Assembly (NCBI RefSeq): GCF_000332155.1 | Contig: NZ_KB235903.1 | Coordinates: 1,040,184-1,104,183 of the forward strand | Origin: Kamptonema formosum PCC 6407 | GTDB taxonomy: Bacteria > Cyanobacteriota > Cyanobacteriia > Cyanobacteriales > Microcoleaceae | DNA: 64,000 nucleotides | Direction of reading: 5' to 3' | Part shown: piece by piece, positions 1 to 7,571 of the stretch | Layout: every line of letters starts with the position of its first letter | Numbering within the stretch: position 1 is the stretch's first letter | Made by a program: the position numbers and the translations under genes | The notes under the pieces: generated by a model | The model's input: the letters and a program-made list of their open reading frames with translations, nothing else | What the model was told of the DNA's origin: nothing | The model's database searches: none

Positions 1-120
1 AGGGGTTAACTTCTCGTTGAATAATCTGCTCAATGGATGTCATATTTCAACCTATTTTTCCTAATAACGTGACTTGATATTGCTAAAAAACTAGATGCAA
101 GGCTTTAACATGATTTACGG

Positions 121-165
121 ATAGGTTTTTTGGGATTGCTTCGTTCCTCGCAATGACAGAATTTT
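121..165. repeat. Partial copy of a palindromic intergenic repeat
   Basis: The stretch GGGATTGCTTCGTTCCTCGCAATGAC resembles one arm (GCGATTGCTTCGCT..GCTCGCAATGAC) of the hairpin elements at 25246-25310 and 56010-56074, but the opposite arm is missing. I read it as a decayed half element. The first 209 bases hold nothing else I can identify. Confidence 0.4.
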
Positions 166-209
166 GTAGCGATCGTGACAAAATTTTGTACTTCATTGCT
201 AAGTCCTAT

Positions 210-1073
210 TTAATTTACAATAATGAAAAACAGTGGCCCTCCAAAATCTTGGTGAATGGCAGCTTCAATTTGCTCCGGGGTGTAGTTCATCCCTTCTTGT
301 AAGGAACTCAGCTCTATCCGATCCTGCCGCTGTAAGCGATAGATGGCCTGATCGAATTGCTCCCTAGAAAGGTTTGGTAACTTCTCTCGCAGATGAAATA
401 TTGGCAAATAATTATTTGTATTCAGTTCGCGATCTAAATCTCGAATTGCTTGCAAAATTAGATCATCATTTAACTCGCCAGTAGGTAGCGATAGGGTTGG
501 TTGAGGCTTTTGAGTTGAAATTGTCTCCGGTTTTGGAGGCGTTCCAGATAAAGTATCTGCTGATAGAGATTTCCGTAAAAATTTGAGATAGTTACTTAGT
601 AGATCGAGGCTAATAGTTGCTAATCCTTTCGGGTTGTAATCATCTCGTAAAAATTCTTGCCCTCGCGGGGTTAGCCAGACTTCTGCTTTTTGCCTTTTGA
701 TTTGGATTTCAGCTTCTATTAGCCCGCGATCGCGCAAAGTTTCCAAGATCGTATCTCGCTCTGCTGACTTCACTGATTTTACCGAGATTTTGCTGGGAGC
801 GATTTTTGCCGAAACCTTACCTAGCGCCTCTAACACCTTCAAGTCATTTGGCGCGATCGGTAACTGAGTTGTATCCATTTTGAGCAGGGCGCGACCGGGT
901 GGTAAAATCTTAACGCTGGCAATTTCGCGGGAGTAGTCTACCAAGCCACGAGTGCCCAAATCTTGACAAATTTTATTTTTGTTCTTGATGCTGTCAAACG
1001 TCTTAGCTAAAGAAGAACGATAATCGCGACAACCTAGCAATTTGAGGAGAAATTTCAGCTCATTAGAGTCCAT
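210..1073 (-). CDS. Hypothetical protein with winged-helix-like segments
   Basis: This 287-residue soluble protein is of a family I cannot name with certainty. Residues 75-150 (LKVLEALGKVSAKI .. LRDRGLIEAEI .. VWLTPRGQEFL) have the pattern of a winged helix: two helices, then a basic wing ending in a TPRGQEFL signature common in MarR/PadR-like DNA-binding proteins. The C-terminal 80 residues (LILQAIRDLDREL .. FDQAIYRLQRQDRIELSSL) repeat this style, so a second winged helix is likely. A Pro/Thr-rich linker at about 175-195 separates the two. There is no signal peptide or membrane helix. It is divergently oriented to the ParB-like gene across about 380 bp. DNA binding is inferred; the target is unknown. 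Confidence 0.55.
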   Translation of the reverse strand: MDSNELKFLLKLLGCRDYRSSLAKTFDSIKNKNKICQDLGTRGLVDYSREIASVKILPPGRALLKMDTTQLPIAPNDLKVLEALGKVSAKIAPSKISVKSVKSAERDTILETLRDRGLIEAEIQIKRQKAEVWLTPRGQEFLRDDYNPKGLATISLDLLSNYLKFLRKSLSADTLSGTPPKPETISTQKPQPTLSLPTGELNDDLILQAIRDLDRELNTNNYLPIFHLREKLPNLSREQFDQAIYRLQRQDRIELSSLQEGMNYTPEQIEAAIHQDFGGPLFFIIVN

Positions 1074-1450
1074 GTACTCACCCTATGCTTACTGACAAAG
1101 ATAACTCAGGCAATAGTATCAGTATCACACAAATCCCCCACGCTTGACTAAGTTCTGCTTAGCGGATCGAAATAGTCTCAGAAATTCTAACTGTTGAAGA
1201 CTAAATTTTCCTTTTACCCTTCTAGATAATTAAATTTTTCAGTATAGCGGCCTTTTACCTTCTACCTTCTGCTATAAATATGCGATCGCCCATCATAGTA
1301 GGTGGTGCGATCGCCACCCGCTAGCAGTACCATCAATTCAAGGCATCTGTTGAAAATCAACAAAAGTAAAGATGAGTAAAGCAATGTATACCTCTGTGTC
1401 ACTTCCGCAGTTAAACTCATCACAAAAGACAAAAGGGGACTTCTAATAAG
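1074..1450. other. Intergenic region between divergent genes
   Basis: This 377-bp spacer must carry the promoters for the genes at 210-1073 (minus) and 1451-2539 (plus). It contains HIP1-like GCGATCGC motifs near 1282 and 1308. AAAAGGGGACTTCTAATAAG before the ATG at 1451 offers a weak GGGG ribosome-binding site. I see no RNA gene or mobile element. Confidence 0.4.
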
Positions 1451-2539
1451 ATGGATCGATCAGACACTCCCAGCCGAATTATTGAATATTTGCGGATCAA
1501 GCCAATTAGTCACAGCCAAATTTACACTTTCCAAATAGCTATTCCAGAATCCCAACGAGAGGAAATTCCTCAAGATCGGCGCGAAGCTCTCAGGAGAAGC
1601 CTGATTGAGCAAGGAAGCAACTTGATACCCCTGATTATTCGCCGCACTGAAGCCTACAGCAACGAAGAAGAATTTGAAGTTGTCTGCGGTGCAGATTGGT
1701 GTATCGTTGCTCGCGAACTCGGCACAGAGCATTTGTGGGCATGGGTTTTTGAGATGACTGACGAAGAAGCCGCAATTGCTAAAGCCCAGATGGAACAATT
1801 AGTTGCTGCTCCTGCTGAGGGAACAATACAGATTAAGAGTTTGCTGCAACAACTTGAGGTATCATTTCAGGAGAAGGTAGAAAGTCTTACTAAGAAAATA
1901 GAACAATCTGTTAAGAAAAATGAAGACTTGCTCAAAAAGCAAGTTAAAGCTCTATCAGAGCAAAATTCGGAAAATGGCGAAATAGAACAGATTAAAAATC
2001 TGCTGGCAAAAATTGAAAAAACATTTCACGAAAGGGTAGATAACTTGGCTAAGAAAATTGAACAACCCGGCAATACTCCCTCTTCCTCTATTGCTTCTGA
2101 AGTGAATCAGGAAGGTGCGATCGGACAGTTAGAAGCACTAGAAAAACTAATTGAGCGCCAGCTTGAGTGGACTGCTCAAGCAATTAATCAGTATGTTGTA
2201 GAAGCAATTAAAAGCCTTGAAAACGAGCTAAAAGATCAAATAGAAGCGATCCGCACCCAACTGCAAGCAACTCCCAAACCAGCATCAAAACCGAAGGCTG
2301 AGCCGGAGTCAAAACCAAAATCTAAGTCAAGATCGCAGTCAAAATCTGAGGTCAAGTCTGAGCCAAAAACACAGCCAAAATCTCCTTCAAAGACACAGCC
2401 GCAGCCGCAACAGGATGATTACGAAGCTCTTTCACTCAGAAAGCTCAAGGCTCTTGGCAAAGAGCGAAAACTGCGCGGCTACGCACGCATGAAAAGACCT
2501 GAAATTCTGGCAGCTCTGCAAAAAGAGCAAGGCAAATAA
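1451..2539 (+). CDS. ParB/sulfiredoxin-like N-terminal domain protein with C-terminal Rho-N/SAP-like module
   Basis: The first 115 residues of this 362-residue protein resemble the ParB N-terminal nuclease-like fold: a paired prediction of sites (RREALRRSLIEQGSNLIPLIIRR), then FEVVCGADWCIVARELG, then an acidic helix rich in AIAKAQ. Residues 125-265 are a long charged coiled coil with two related blocks (LTKKIEQ and LAKKIEQ). Residues 275-325 are a Ser/Lys/Pro-rich low-complexity linker. The C-terminus (LSLRKLKALGKERKLRGYARMKRPEILAAL) matches the Rho termination factor N-terminal/SAP-like helix-extended-helix that binds nucleic acid. The architecture recurs in cyanobacteria as a stand-alone ParB-like protein with no parA partner, and none is visible here. 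A role in nucleic acid binding is inferred; chromosome partitioning is not demonstrated. Confidence 0.7.
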   Translation: MDRSDTPSRIIEYLRIKPISHSQIYTFQIAIPESQREEIPQDRREALRRSLIEQGSNLIPLIIRRTEAYSNEEEFEVVCGADWCIVARELGTEHLWAWVFEMTDEEAAIAKAQMEQLVAAPAEGTIQIKSLLQQLEVSFQEKVESLTKKIEQSVKKNEDLLKKQVKALSEQNSENGEIEQIKNLLAKIEKTFHERVDNLAKKIEQPGNTPSSSIASEVNQEGAIGQLEALEKLIERQLEWTAQAINQYVVEAIKSLENELKDQIEAIRTQLQATPKPASKPKAEPESKPKSKSRSQSKSEVKSEPKTQPKSPSKTQPQPQQDDYEALSLRKLKALGKERKLRGYARMKRPEILAALQKEQGK

Positions 2540-2552
2540 ATTTGTTAACATT

Positions 2553-2601
2553 TAACAGTTAACAGTTAACGGTTAACAGTTAACAGTTAGCAGTTAACAG
2601 G
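2553..2601. repeat. Heptamer short tandem repeat (TTAACAG family)
   Basis: About seven copies of a 7-bp unit AACAGTT with single-base variants (AACGGTT, AGCAGTT) start directly after the ParB-like gene. The same heptamer family recurs at 21966-22016, 33125-33180 and 59500-59546. Confidence 0.9.
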
Positions 2602-2621
2602 TAATTAAAGTCAGGGACTCA

Positions 2622-2852
2622 GGGCTGAAGCCACGCTCGCTTGTAAGAGCAATACTCAAAACAAGCTGTTCTGACCAGTCTAAGTAAATTTACTCCGTTA
2701 TTTAGGTCACGACACCGGAGAATGCGACGCTAGTTTTCCGCTCTGTCGGTAGTAATTAAACAGTTCTAAAGTCACTGGAACAGTGTTGCTACCCTAACAA
2801 GCCTACATAACATTGACGAAGCGAACGTTACCCCGCAAGGGAGGACTGAAAA
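2622..2852 (+). ncRNA. IscB omega RNA (HEARO-type structured RNA)
   Basis: The 230 bases directly upstream of iscB are non-coding and dense in possible helices: GGCT/AGCC at the 5' edge, AGTAAATTTACT (2683-2694), CTCCG (2693-2697) with CGGAG (2716-2720), GGTAG with CTACC (about 2748-2792) and an inner CACTG-GAA-CAGTG hairpin. The ribosome-binding site of iscB (AAGGGAGG, eight bases before the ATG) lies at the 3' edge. In known IscB systems the omega RNA sits just upstream of the nuclease gene and carries a short guide at its 5' end. By position the guide would be the bases just before about 2622, but I cannot fix its 5' end from sequence alone. Confidence 0.7.
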
Positions 2853-4124
2853 ATGTCTAATTTTGTTTTTGTTTTAGATACCCAGAAACGGCCAATTAAT
2901 CCAATACAACCAGGATTAGCTCGTAAGTTATTAACCTCTGGTAAAGCGGTAGTGTTCAGAAGATATCCGTTTACCATAATTCTTAACGAAAATGCGATCG
3001 CAACTCCCGAACCAATCACCCTAAAAATAGACCCCGGTTCTAAAACAACTGGTATAGCCTTATTGCAAGGAGAAAAAGTTATTTGGGGTGCTGAACTAAC
3101 CCATAGAGGTCAGGCAATTAAAGCAAGTTTGGAATCTCGTCGCTCACTTTGTAGAGGAAGGAGAAACCGCCATACTCGTTATCGTCAAGCCAGATTTCTA
3201 AACCGGAAACGCCCTAAAGGTTGGTTAGCGCCAAGTTTGCAACATCGGGTTGAAACCACCTTGACTTGGGTAAAAAGACTAATTAAACTTGCACCTATTA
3301 GCTCAATTGTTGAAGAGTTAGTCAGGTTTGATTTGCAACAGTTAGAAAATCCAGAGATTTCGGGCGTTGAATATCAACAGGGAGAATTGGTTGGCTACGA
3401 AGTTAGAGAATATTTGCTTAATAAATGGGAGCGGAAATGCGCTTACTGCGCCGTTGAAAATGTACCGTTACAAGTTGAGCATATTCACCCCAAAGCAAAG
3501 GGTGGCACTAACTGCATCTCTAATCTTTGCCTTGCTTGCGAAAAGTGTAATACAAAAAAAGGCACTCAGAGTATTGAGAAGTTTCTAGCTAAAAAGCCAG
3601 ATATTTTGAAGCGCATTTTGTCTCAAGCAAAACGACCTCTCAAGGATGCAGCAGCAGTTAACTCAACTCGCTGGGGATTATTTAATCGACTGAAGGAAAC
3701 TGGTTTACCTGTTTCTACTGGTAGTGGCGGTTTAACTAAATTCAATCGAACTCGATTGAATTTGCCTAAAACCCATTGGATTGAGGCTGCTTGTGTGGGA
3801 CAAATTGACTCGGTTAACCTATTAACAAATCAACCATTGTTAATTAAAGCTATGGGTCACGGGACACGCCAAATGTGCCGTACTGACAAGTTTGGATTCC
3901 CGTCTCGCTATGTTCCCAGGCTTAAATTTATCAAGGGTTTCCAAACGGGTGACATTGTGAAAGCAGTTGTCACTTCCGGGAAGAAAATCGGCACTTATGT
4001 TGGGCGTGTTGCCATCAGAACTTCCGGGTCTTTCAATATTTCTGTACCTGAATTGGTGTCGGGGATTAATTACAAATACTGCAAAACTGTCCATAAAAAG
4101 GATGGTTACAGCTACGCATTTTGA
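2853..4124 (+). CDS. iscB: IscB RNA-guided nuclease (RuvC-HNH, Cas9 ancestor family)
   Basis: At 423 residues it has the normal IscB length. The N-terminus has the PLMP-type domain (RPINPIQPGLARKLLTSGKA, 13-32), followed by RuvC-I with KIDPGSKTTG (Asp60) and an arginine-rich bridge helix (96-111). RuvC-II is SSIVEELVRFD (Glu154/155), and the HNH module at 197-237 has C197-C200, VEH with His210, Asn224, C229-C232 and Asn233. RuvC-III is KTHWIEAACVG (His308, Glu311), and a C-terminal target-interaction domain (about 330-423) contains HGTRQMCRTDKFGFPSRYV. IscB proteins use an omega RNA to cut double-stranded DNA and help maintain IS200/IS605 elements. At RuvC-III the residue three after His is Glu where Cas9-like enzymes have Asp, which could weaken non-target-strand cleavage. 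The HNH site looks intact. Identity is secure; activity is inferred. Confidence 0.95.
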   Translation: MSNFVFVLDTQKRPINPIQPGLARKLLTSGKAVVFRRYPFTIILNENAIATPEPITLKIDPGSKTTGIALLQGEKVIWGAELTHRGQAIKASLESRRSLCRGRRNRHTRYRQARFLNRKRPKGWLAPSLQHRVETTLTWVKRLIKLAPISSIVEELVRFDLQQLENPEISGVEYQQGELVGYEVREYLLNKWERKCAYCAVENVPLQVEHIHPKAKGGTNCISNLCLACEKCNTKKGTQSIEKFLAKKPDILKRILSQAKRPLKDAAAVNSTRWGLFNRLKETGLPVSTGSGGLTKFNRTRLNLPKTHWIEAACVGQIDSVNLLTNQPLLIKAMGHGTRQMCRTDKFGFPSRYVPRLKFIKGFQTGDIVKAVVTSGKKIGTYVGRVAIRTSGSFNISVPELVSGINYKYCKTVHKKDGYSYAF

Positions 4125-4207
4125 AGATTCACGGTGGTTAAAACCACCCGCGTCGTTTCCCTATAAGGGCTAAAGCCTCGCTCGTTTCCCACTTACCGAG
4201 TTTTTTT

Positions 4208-6076
4208 ATGAGTAATCCTATCTATTCCGGCATCATTCTCAGCAACCGCTACCGCATTGTGCGCGAGTTGGGACACGGCGGCTTTGGACGCACCTATTTG
4301 TCTGAAGATACCTACAGATTTAATGAACTCTGCGTTTTAAAAGAATTTGCCCCCCAAGTGCAAGGTAGTTACGCTTTAGAAAAATCTCAGGAACTCTTCG
4401 AGCGGGAAGCAGGGGTTCTCTACAAGCTAGAACACCCTCAAATCCCGCGCTTCCGAGAGCTATTCCGGGTCACGCTCGATCGCCAGGGATACATATTTTT
4501 GGTGCAAGATTATGTGGAAGGGCAAAATTACCGCGTTCTCTTAAGCGATCGCCAGCTTCAGGGGTTGCGGTTTAGTGAGGTAGAATGCACGTCTTTGCTG
4601 CTCAAACTGTTACCAGTGCTCGATTATATTCACTCTCTAGGAGTGATTCACCGCGACATTTCTCCCGATAATCTGATCCTGCGGATTGCTGACGGTTTAC
4701 CTGTCCTGATTGACTTTGGTGGCGTTAAGCAAGTGGCCGCAACGTTAGAGTCTCAATACGGCCAGCAACATGGTGCTGCGATCGCGGCCACGCGATTAGG
4801 TAAAGTCGGTTATGCTCCCGACGAACAGATGCAAATGGGAATTGTATTTCCTCACAGCGATTTATACGCACTGGCGGCGACGGTTTTGGTGTTGCTGACG
4901 GGTAAGGAACCGCAACAGCTCATAGATGGCTACACCCTTACCTGGAACTGGCGGCGGGAATGTTCGCTCTCGCCAACTTTGGGAGCAGTTTTGGATCGGA
5001 TGCTAGCTCAGCGTCCAGGCGATCGCTACCAGAGAGCCGCAGACGTACTCCAAGCTCTCAGCGGAGGCTCCGTATCCCCTCCTCAACCTTATTTACCTGC
5101 GACTCAGCCGCCGCCAGAGCTCGCCGCGATCGCGCCACCAACTTCGCCGCCGTCTTCTTCCCCTGTTCCTCCAACTCCTCGCAAGTCCTCTCCCTTGCTA
5201 GCAGCAATGCTCGTATTGCTAGTGATGGCGGGAATGGGTGGAGTAGGTTGGTTTGCAGGTAACTACTGGTTAAAACACTCTACTCGTCCGCAGAAGATAG
5301 ACCAAGAAGTGCGATCGGAACAGAACCGGCAAGATGCTTTGCGCGATCGCCTCGAAAAAATGACCGTAGACGGCAACTTTTTTGTCACCTTTGTAGATCA
5401 GATTTTCTATGCTCAATATCCCGAATTAGGCGGAAAACCATTGAGCAAAGACGCAGCCGATCTAGCTTGGCGCGAACGTTGGTATCAGATCGCTGATAAC
5501 TTACTGAATAAATTGGAAAGCATCAGCGCAGAATCCCGCCAAAGATTGGGAAATTATGATATTTCCGATATCAACCGCTGGAAAGTTGAAGTTAATAAAT
5601 TAAATTTAAGTAGCCGCGCTCTCTACGACCTCGCCGATGCTCAGTTCTTTTATTTGTTTCCAGAACAGCCACGCGATAGTAATTTAATCGATTTGCCTAT
5701 TGGTCAGGTTTGGCAGGCAATTACTACAGATAAACTCAAAGCCTTGCAAGATGGAACTCAGCTAGAGGAAATTAAATTTGCCTCCAACTCTTCTAGTGAA
5801 AAAGTTAGTGATACCCTGCAACCTGGACAAGGAAAAGCCTACATTGCTCGATTTAAAAGAGGTCAAACTCTGCGGCTAAATCTGGAAGCTTCCCCTGAAT
5901 CAACCCTGTTATCAATTTATACTCCTGGCAATCGGCAAAAATCACGAGCTTTATTAGAAGATTCTCAAGAAGTAAGTTTTTCCGAGCGGCTAGATGATTA
6001 TGGTTACTATGAATTTGTAGTAGTTTCTCAGGCGCGTGAACCCATTTCTTATGAGTTAAATTTGGTTACAGAATAA
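4208..6076 (+). CDS. Membrane-anchored Ser/Thr protein kinase
   Basis: Residues 15-285 are a Hanks-type kinase: glycine loop LGHGGFGRTY (21-30), lysine K45 in VLKEF, catalytic IHRDISPDN (Asp150) and DFG-type LIDFGGVK (Asp169). The usual lysine of HRDxKxxN is serine, as in several cyanobacterial kinases of this type. A Pro/Ser-rich linker leads to one transmembrane helix (about 331-354, LLAAMLVLLVMAGMGGVGWF). The roughly 270-residue C-terminal part is extracytoplasmic and ends in a beta-rich domain resembling pre-peptidase-type domains. The kinase is probably a sensor with its ligand domain outside the membrane. No ribosome-binding site precedes the ATG (GAGTTTTTTT), and the IscB element ends only about 20 bp upstream, so the native promoter may have been displaced. 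Confidence 0.9.
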   Translation: MSNPIYSGIILSNRYRIVRELGHGGFGRTYLSEDTYRFNELCVLKEFAPQVQGSYALEKSQELFEREAGVLYKLEHPQIPRFRELFRVTLDRQGYIFLVQDYVEGQNYRVLLSDRQLQGLRFSEVECTSLLLKLLPVLDYIHSLGVIHRDISPDNLILRIADGLPVLIDFGGVKQVAATLESQYGQQHGAAIAATRLGKVGYAPDEQMQMGIVFPHSDLYALAATVLVLLTGKEPQQLIDGYTLTWNWRRECSLSPTLGAVLDRMLAQRPGDRYQRAADVLQALSGGSVSPPQPYLPATQPPPELAAIAPPTSPPSSSPVPPTPRKSSPLLAAMLVLLVMAGMGGVGWFAGNYWLKHSTRPQKIDQEVRSEQNRQDALRDRLEKMTVDGNFFVTFVDQIFYAQYPELGGKPLSKDAADLAWRERWYQIADNLLNKLESISAESRQRLGNYDISDINRWKVEVNKLNLSSRALYDLADAQFFYLFPEQPRDSNLIDLPIGQVWQAITTDKLKALQDGTQLEEIKFASNSSSEKVSDTLQPGQGKAYIARFKRGQTLRLNLEASPESTLLSIYTPGNRQKSRALLEDSQEVSFSERLDDYGYYEFVVVSQAREPISYELNLVTE

Positions 6077-6190
6077 GTATTTTAGGACTTACGGACTTTT
6101 CACGTAACCCCGCCCTCTGGGCGGTATATTATACCAAATCAGGTTAAATACCCCCTTTATTCTTTAGTCCGCGTAGGCGGACTTCGTTTG

Positions 6191-7458
6191 CTGACGGGGT
6201 GACAACCCCGTCAAAAGCCTTACCTATAGCGCTTTGAGACGTTTTGTGGTAAAAAAAAATGGGCGATCGTTCTCAACAACCCCCAGAATAATTAAATGCT
6301 TCCTTTATTTTACCAAAATTGCTTGTCAAGTCAACTCAAAAAAACTGAATACTTAACTCTTGCAATTGTTGTCTGCCTTTTACAAATACACAAACAGGTC
6401 AGTATTGAGAGACTAGCTACTGTTTGGTCATATCCTGTACTCTTTGAGAGTCGGAGGCGCAATCTTCAAAGATTTTTTAAGTTGCCAGTCTTGCGAATTG
6501 AAACCATCTGGTTTCCCTTGGTGAAATACATCTTGAACACGGCTTTTAAAAATCAGTCTGTGTTGATGCTAGCTATCGACCGCACTCAATGGCGACACAA
6601 TAATTTATTTTTTATTAGTCTAATTTGGTCGCAAAGGGCTATTCCTTTATACTGGGAAATACTCCCCAAAAGAGGCAGTACGAATATTCAAGAACAACAA
6701 AATTTAATTACACCTGTTTTGGTCTTGCTACAAGATTATCAAATAATTATTCTAGGAGACAGAGAATTTGGTTCTGTCAAGCTGGCGCAATGGCTCTATG
6801 ACGTAGGTGTCAAGTTTGTATTAAGAGTTAAACAAGAACGATACATACAATCTGAAAAAGAAGAATATCAACGTCTAAGCGAGTTAGGACTAATACCAGG
6901 GACAGGCTTTTATAGAAGCGGGGTTAAAGTTACTAAGCAAAAAGGTTTTGGCAAATTTGATGTGGCAGGTTATTGGAAAAGAAAATACAAAACTAACGGG
7001 GCTTCTGAAGGTTGGTTTCTGCTGACCAATGTAGGTAGTTTAAAATTGGCGATCGCGAGTTTTAAATGTCGGAGTGGAATAGAGGCTATGTTTAAAGACT
7101 GTAAGACAGGAGGCTATAATTTGGAAAATAGTCATGCCTGTTATGACCGCTTAAAGTCTTTAATTTTATTAATCGCGATCGCATACACTTGTGCAATTAT
7201 TCAAGGTCATACAATCAAACAGATGGGGATTCAAAAATATGTGGGTCGGGTGCAGGAATTAGGGCGATCGATACGTCGTCATAGCAACTTTTGGATAGGT
7301 TTATATGGTGAATGTTGGGTGACAGGAAGTGAAGTTCGCCAAGATTTAGTAACTGAATTAATGAGGATTAGAAGTAATAAGCGACCATTTTTCAAGAAGG
7401 GGATAAGGGCTAGAACCTTGATTCTATCTACTCTTTGACGGGGTTGTCACCCCGTCAG
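6191..7458 (+). mobile_element. IS4-family insertion sequence, complete, 1268 bp
   Basis: The terminal inverted repeats are 25 bp and perfect (6191-6215 and 7434-7458, starting CTGACGGGGTGACAACCCCG). They are flanked by a 9-bp direct duplication CTTCGTTTG at 6182-6190 and 7459-7467, which fixes both ends. Each terminal repeat is itself a hairpin (TGACGGGG/CCCCGTCA), which may also stop transcription from outside. The transposase stop codon lies inside the right repeat. Intact ends, target duplication and open transposase suggest a recent insertion. Confidence 0.95.
6296..7438 (+). CDS. IS4-family DDE transposase
   Basis: This 380-residue transposase has the RNase H-like triad Asp95 (LAIDRTQW), Asp155 (ILGDREFG) and Glu263 (RSGIEAMFKDCK). 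The last lies in the IS4 signature Y(2)R(3)E(6)K, with Phe256 in place of Tyr, then Arg259, Glu263 and Lys270. It catalyses cut-and-paste movement of the 1268-bp element that encloses it. The frame is open throughout and begins with ATG shortly after the left inverted repeat, with a poly-A stretch (GTAAAAAAAAATGGGCG) upstream. The gene ends inside the right inverted repeat. It appears functional. Confidence 0.92.
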   Translation: MLPLFYQNCLSSQLKKTEYLTLAIVVCLLQIHKQVSIERLATVWSYPVLFESRRRNLQRFFKLPVLRIETIWFPLVKYILNTAFKNQSVLMLAIDRTQWRHNNLFFISLIWSQRAIPLYWEILPKRGSTNIQEQQNLITPVLVLLQDYQIIILGDREFGSVKLAQWLYDVGVKFVLRVKQERYIQSEKEEYQRLSELGLIPGTGFYRSGVKVTKQKGFGKFDVAGYWKRKYKTNGASEGWFLLTNVGSLKLAIASFKCRSGIEAMFKDCKTGGYNLENSHACYDRLKSLILLIAIAYTCAIIQGHTIKQMGIQKYVGRVQELGRSIRRHSNFWIGLYGECWVTGSEVRQDLVTELMRIRSNKRPFFKKGIRARTLILSTL

Positions 7459-7571
7459 CTTCGTTTGTGTAGTAGCGATTTCAATCGCCAAACGATCGAG
7501 GGGATATCAAACTCGGATTTAGTATTACTGTAAGCGAGAGCGGCATTACGGATATGTGTCCTAACAGTTAA

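Larger units (their letters stand above)
2622..4187 (+). mobile_element. IscB-type (IS200/IS605-related) element without transposase
   Basis: The interval carries an omega-RNA region and iscB but no Y1 transposase (TnpA), so it would need a transposase in trans. The edges are suggested by an imperfect direct repeat: GGGCTGAAGCCACGCTCGCT.. at 2622-2642 and GGGCTAAAGCCTCGCTCGTT.. at 4167-4187 match at 18 of 21 positions, and each begins with a GGCT/AGCC mini-hairpin. Near the right end is a perfect 7-bp stem GGTGGTT-AA-AACCACC (4133-4148) and a short CCCT-ATA-AGGG stem (4159-4169). The IS200/IS605 ends are known to be subterminal hairpins, which fits. The exact boundaries and the guide portion are inferred; an empty site in a related genome would settle them. 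Confidence 0.65.
6132..7527. repeat. Composite palindromic repeat split by an insertion sequence
   Basis: Outer arms TACCAAATCAGGTT..CCCCCTTTATT (from 6132) and GGGGATATCAAACTCGGATTTAGTA (to about 7525) match the outer arms of the elements at 25204-25340 and 55962-56106. The core is different: a hairpin AGTCCGC-GTAG-GCGGACT, then TTCGTTTGTGTAG, then GCGATT-TC-AATCGC. The core is interrupted at CTTCGTTTG by the insertion sequence at 6191-7458, which duplicated that 9-mer. Confidence 0.7.
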
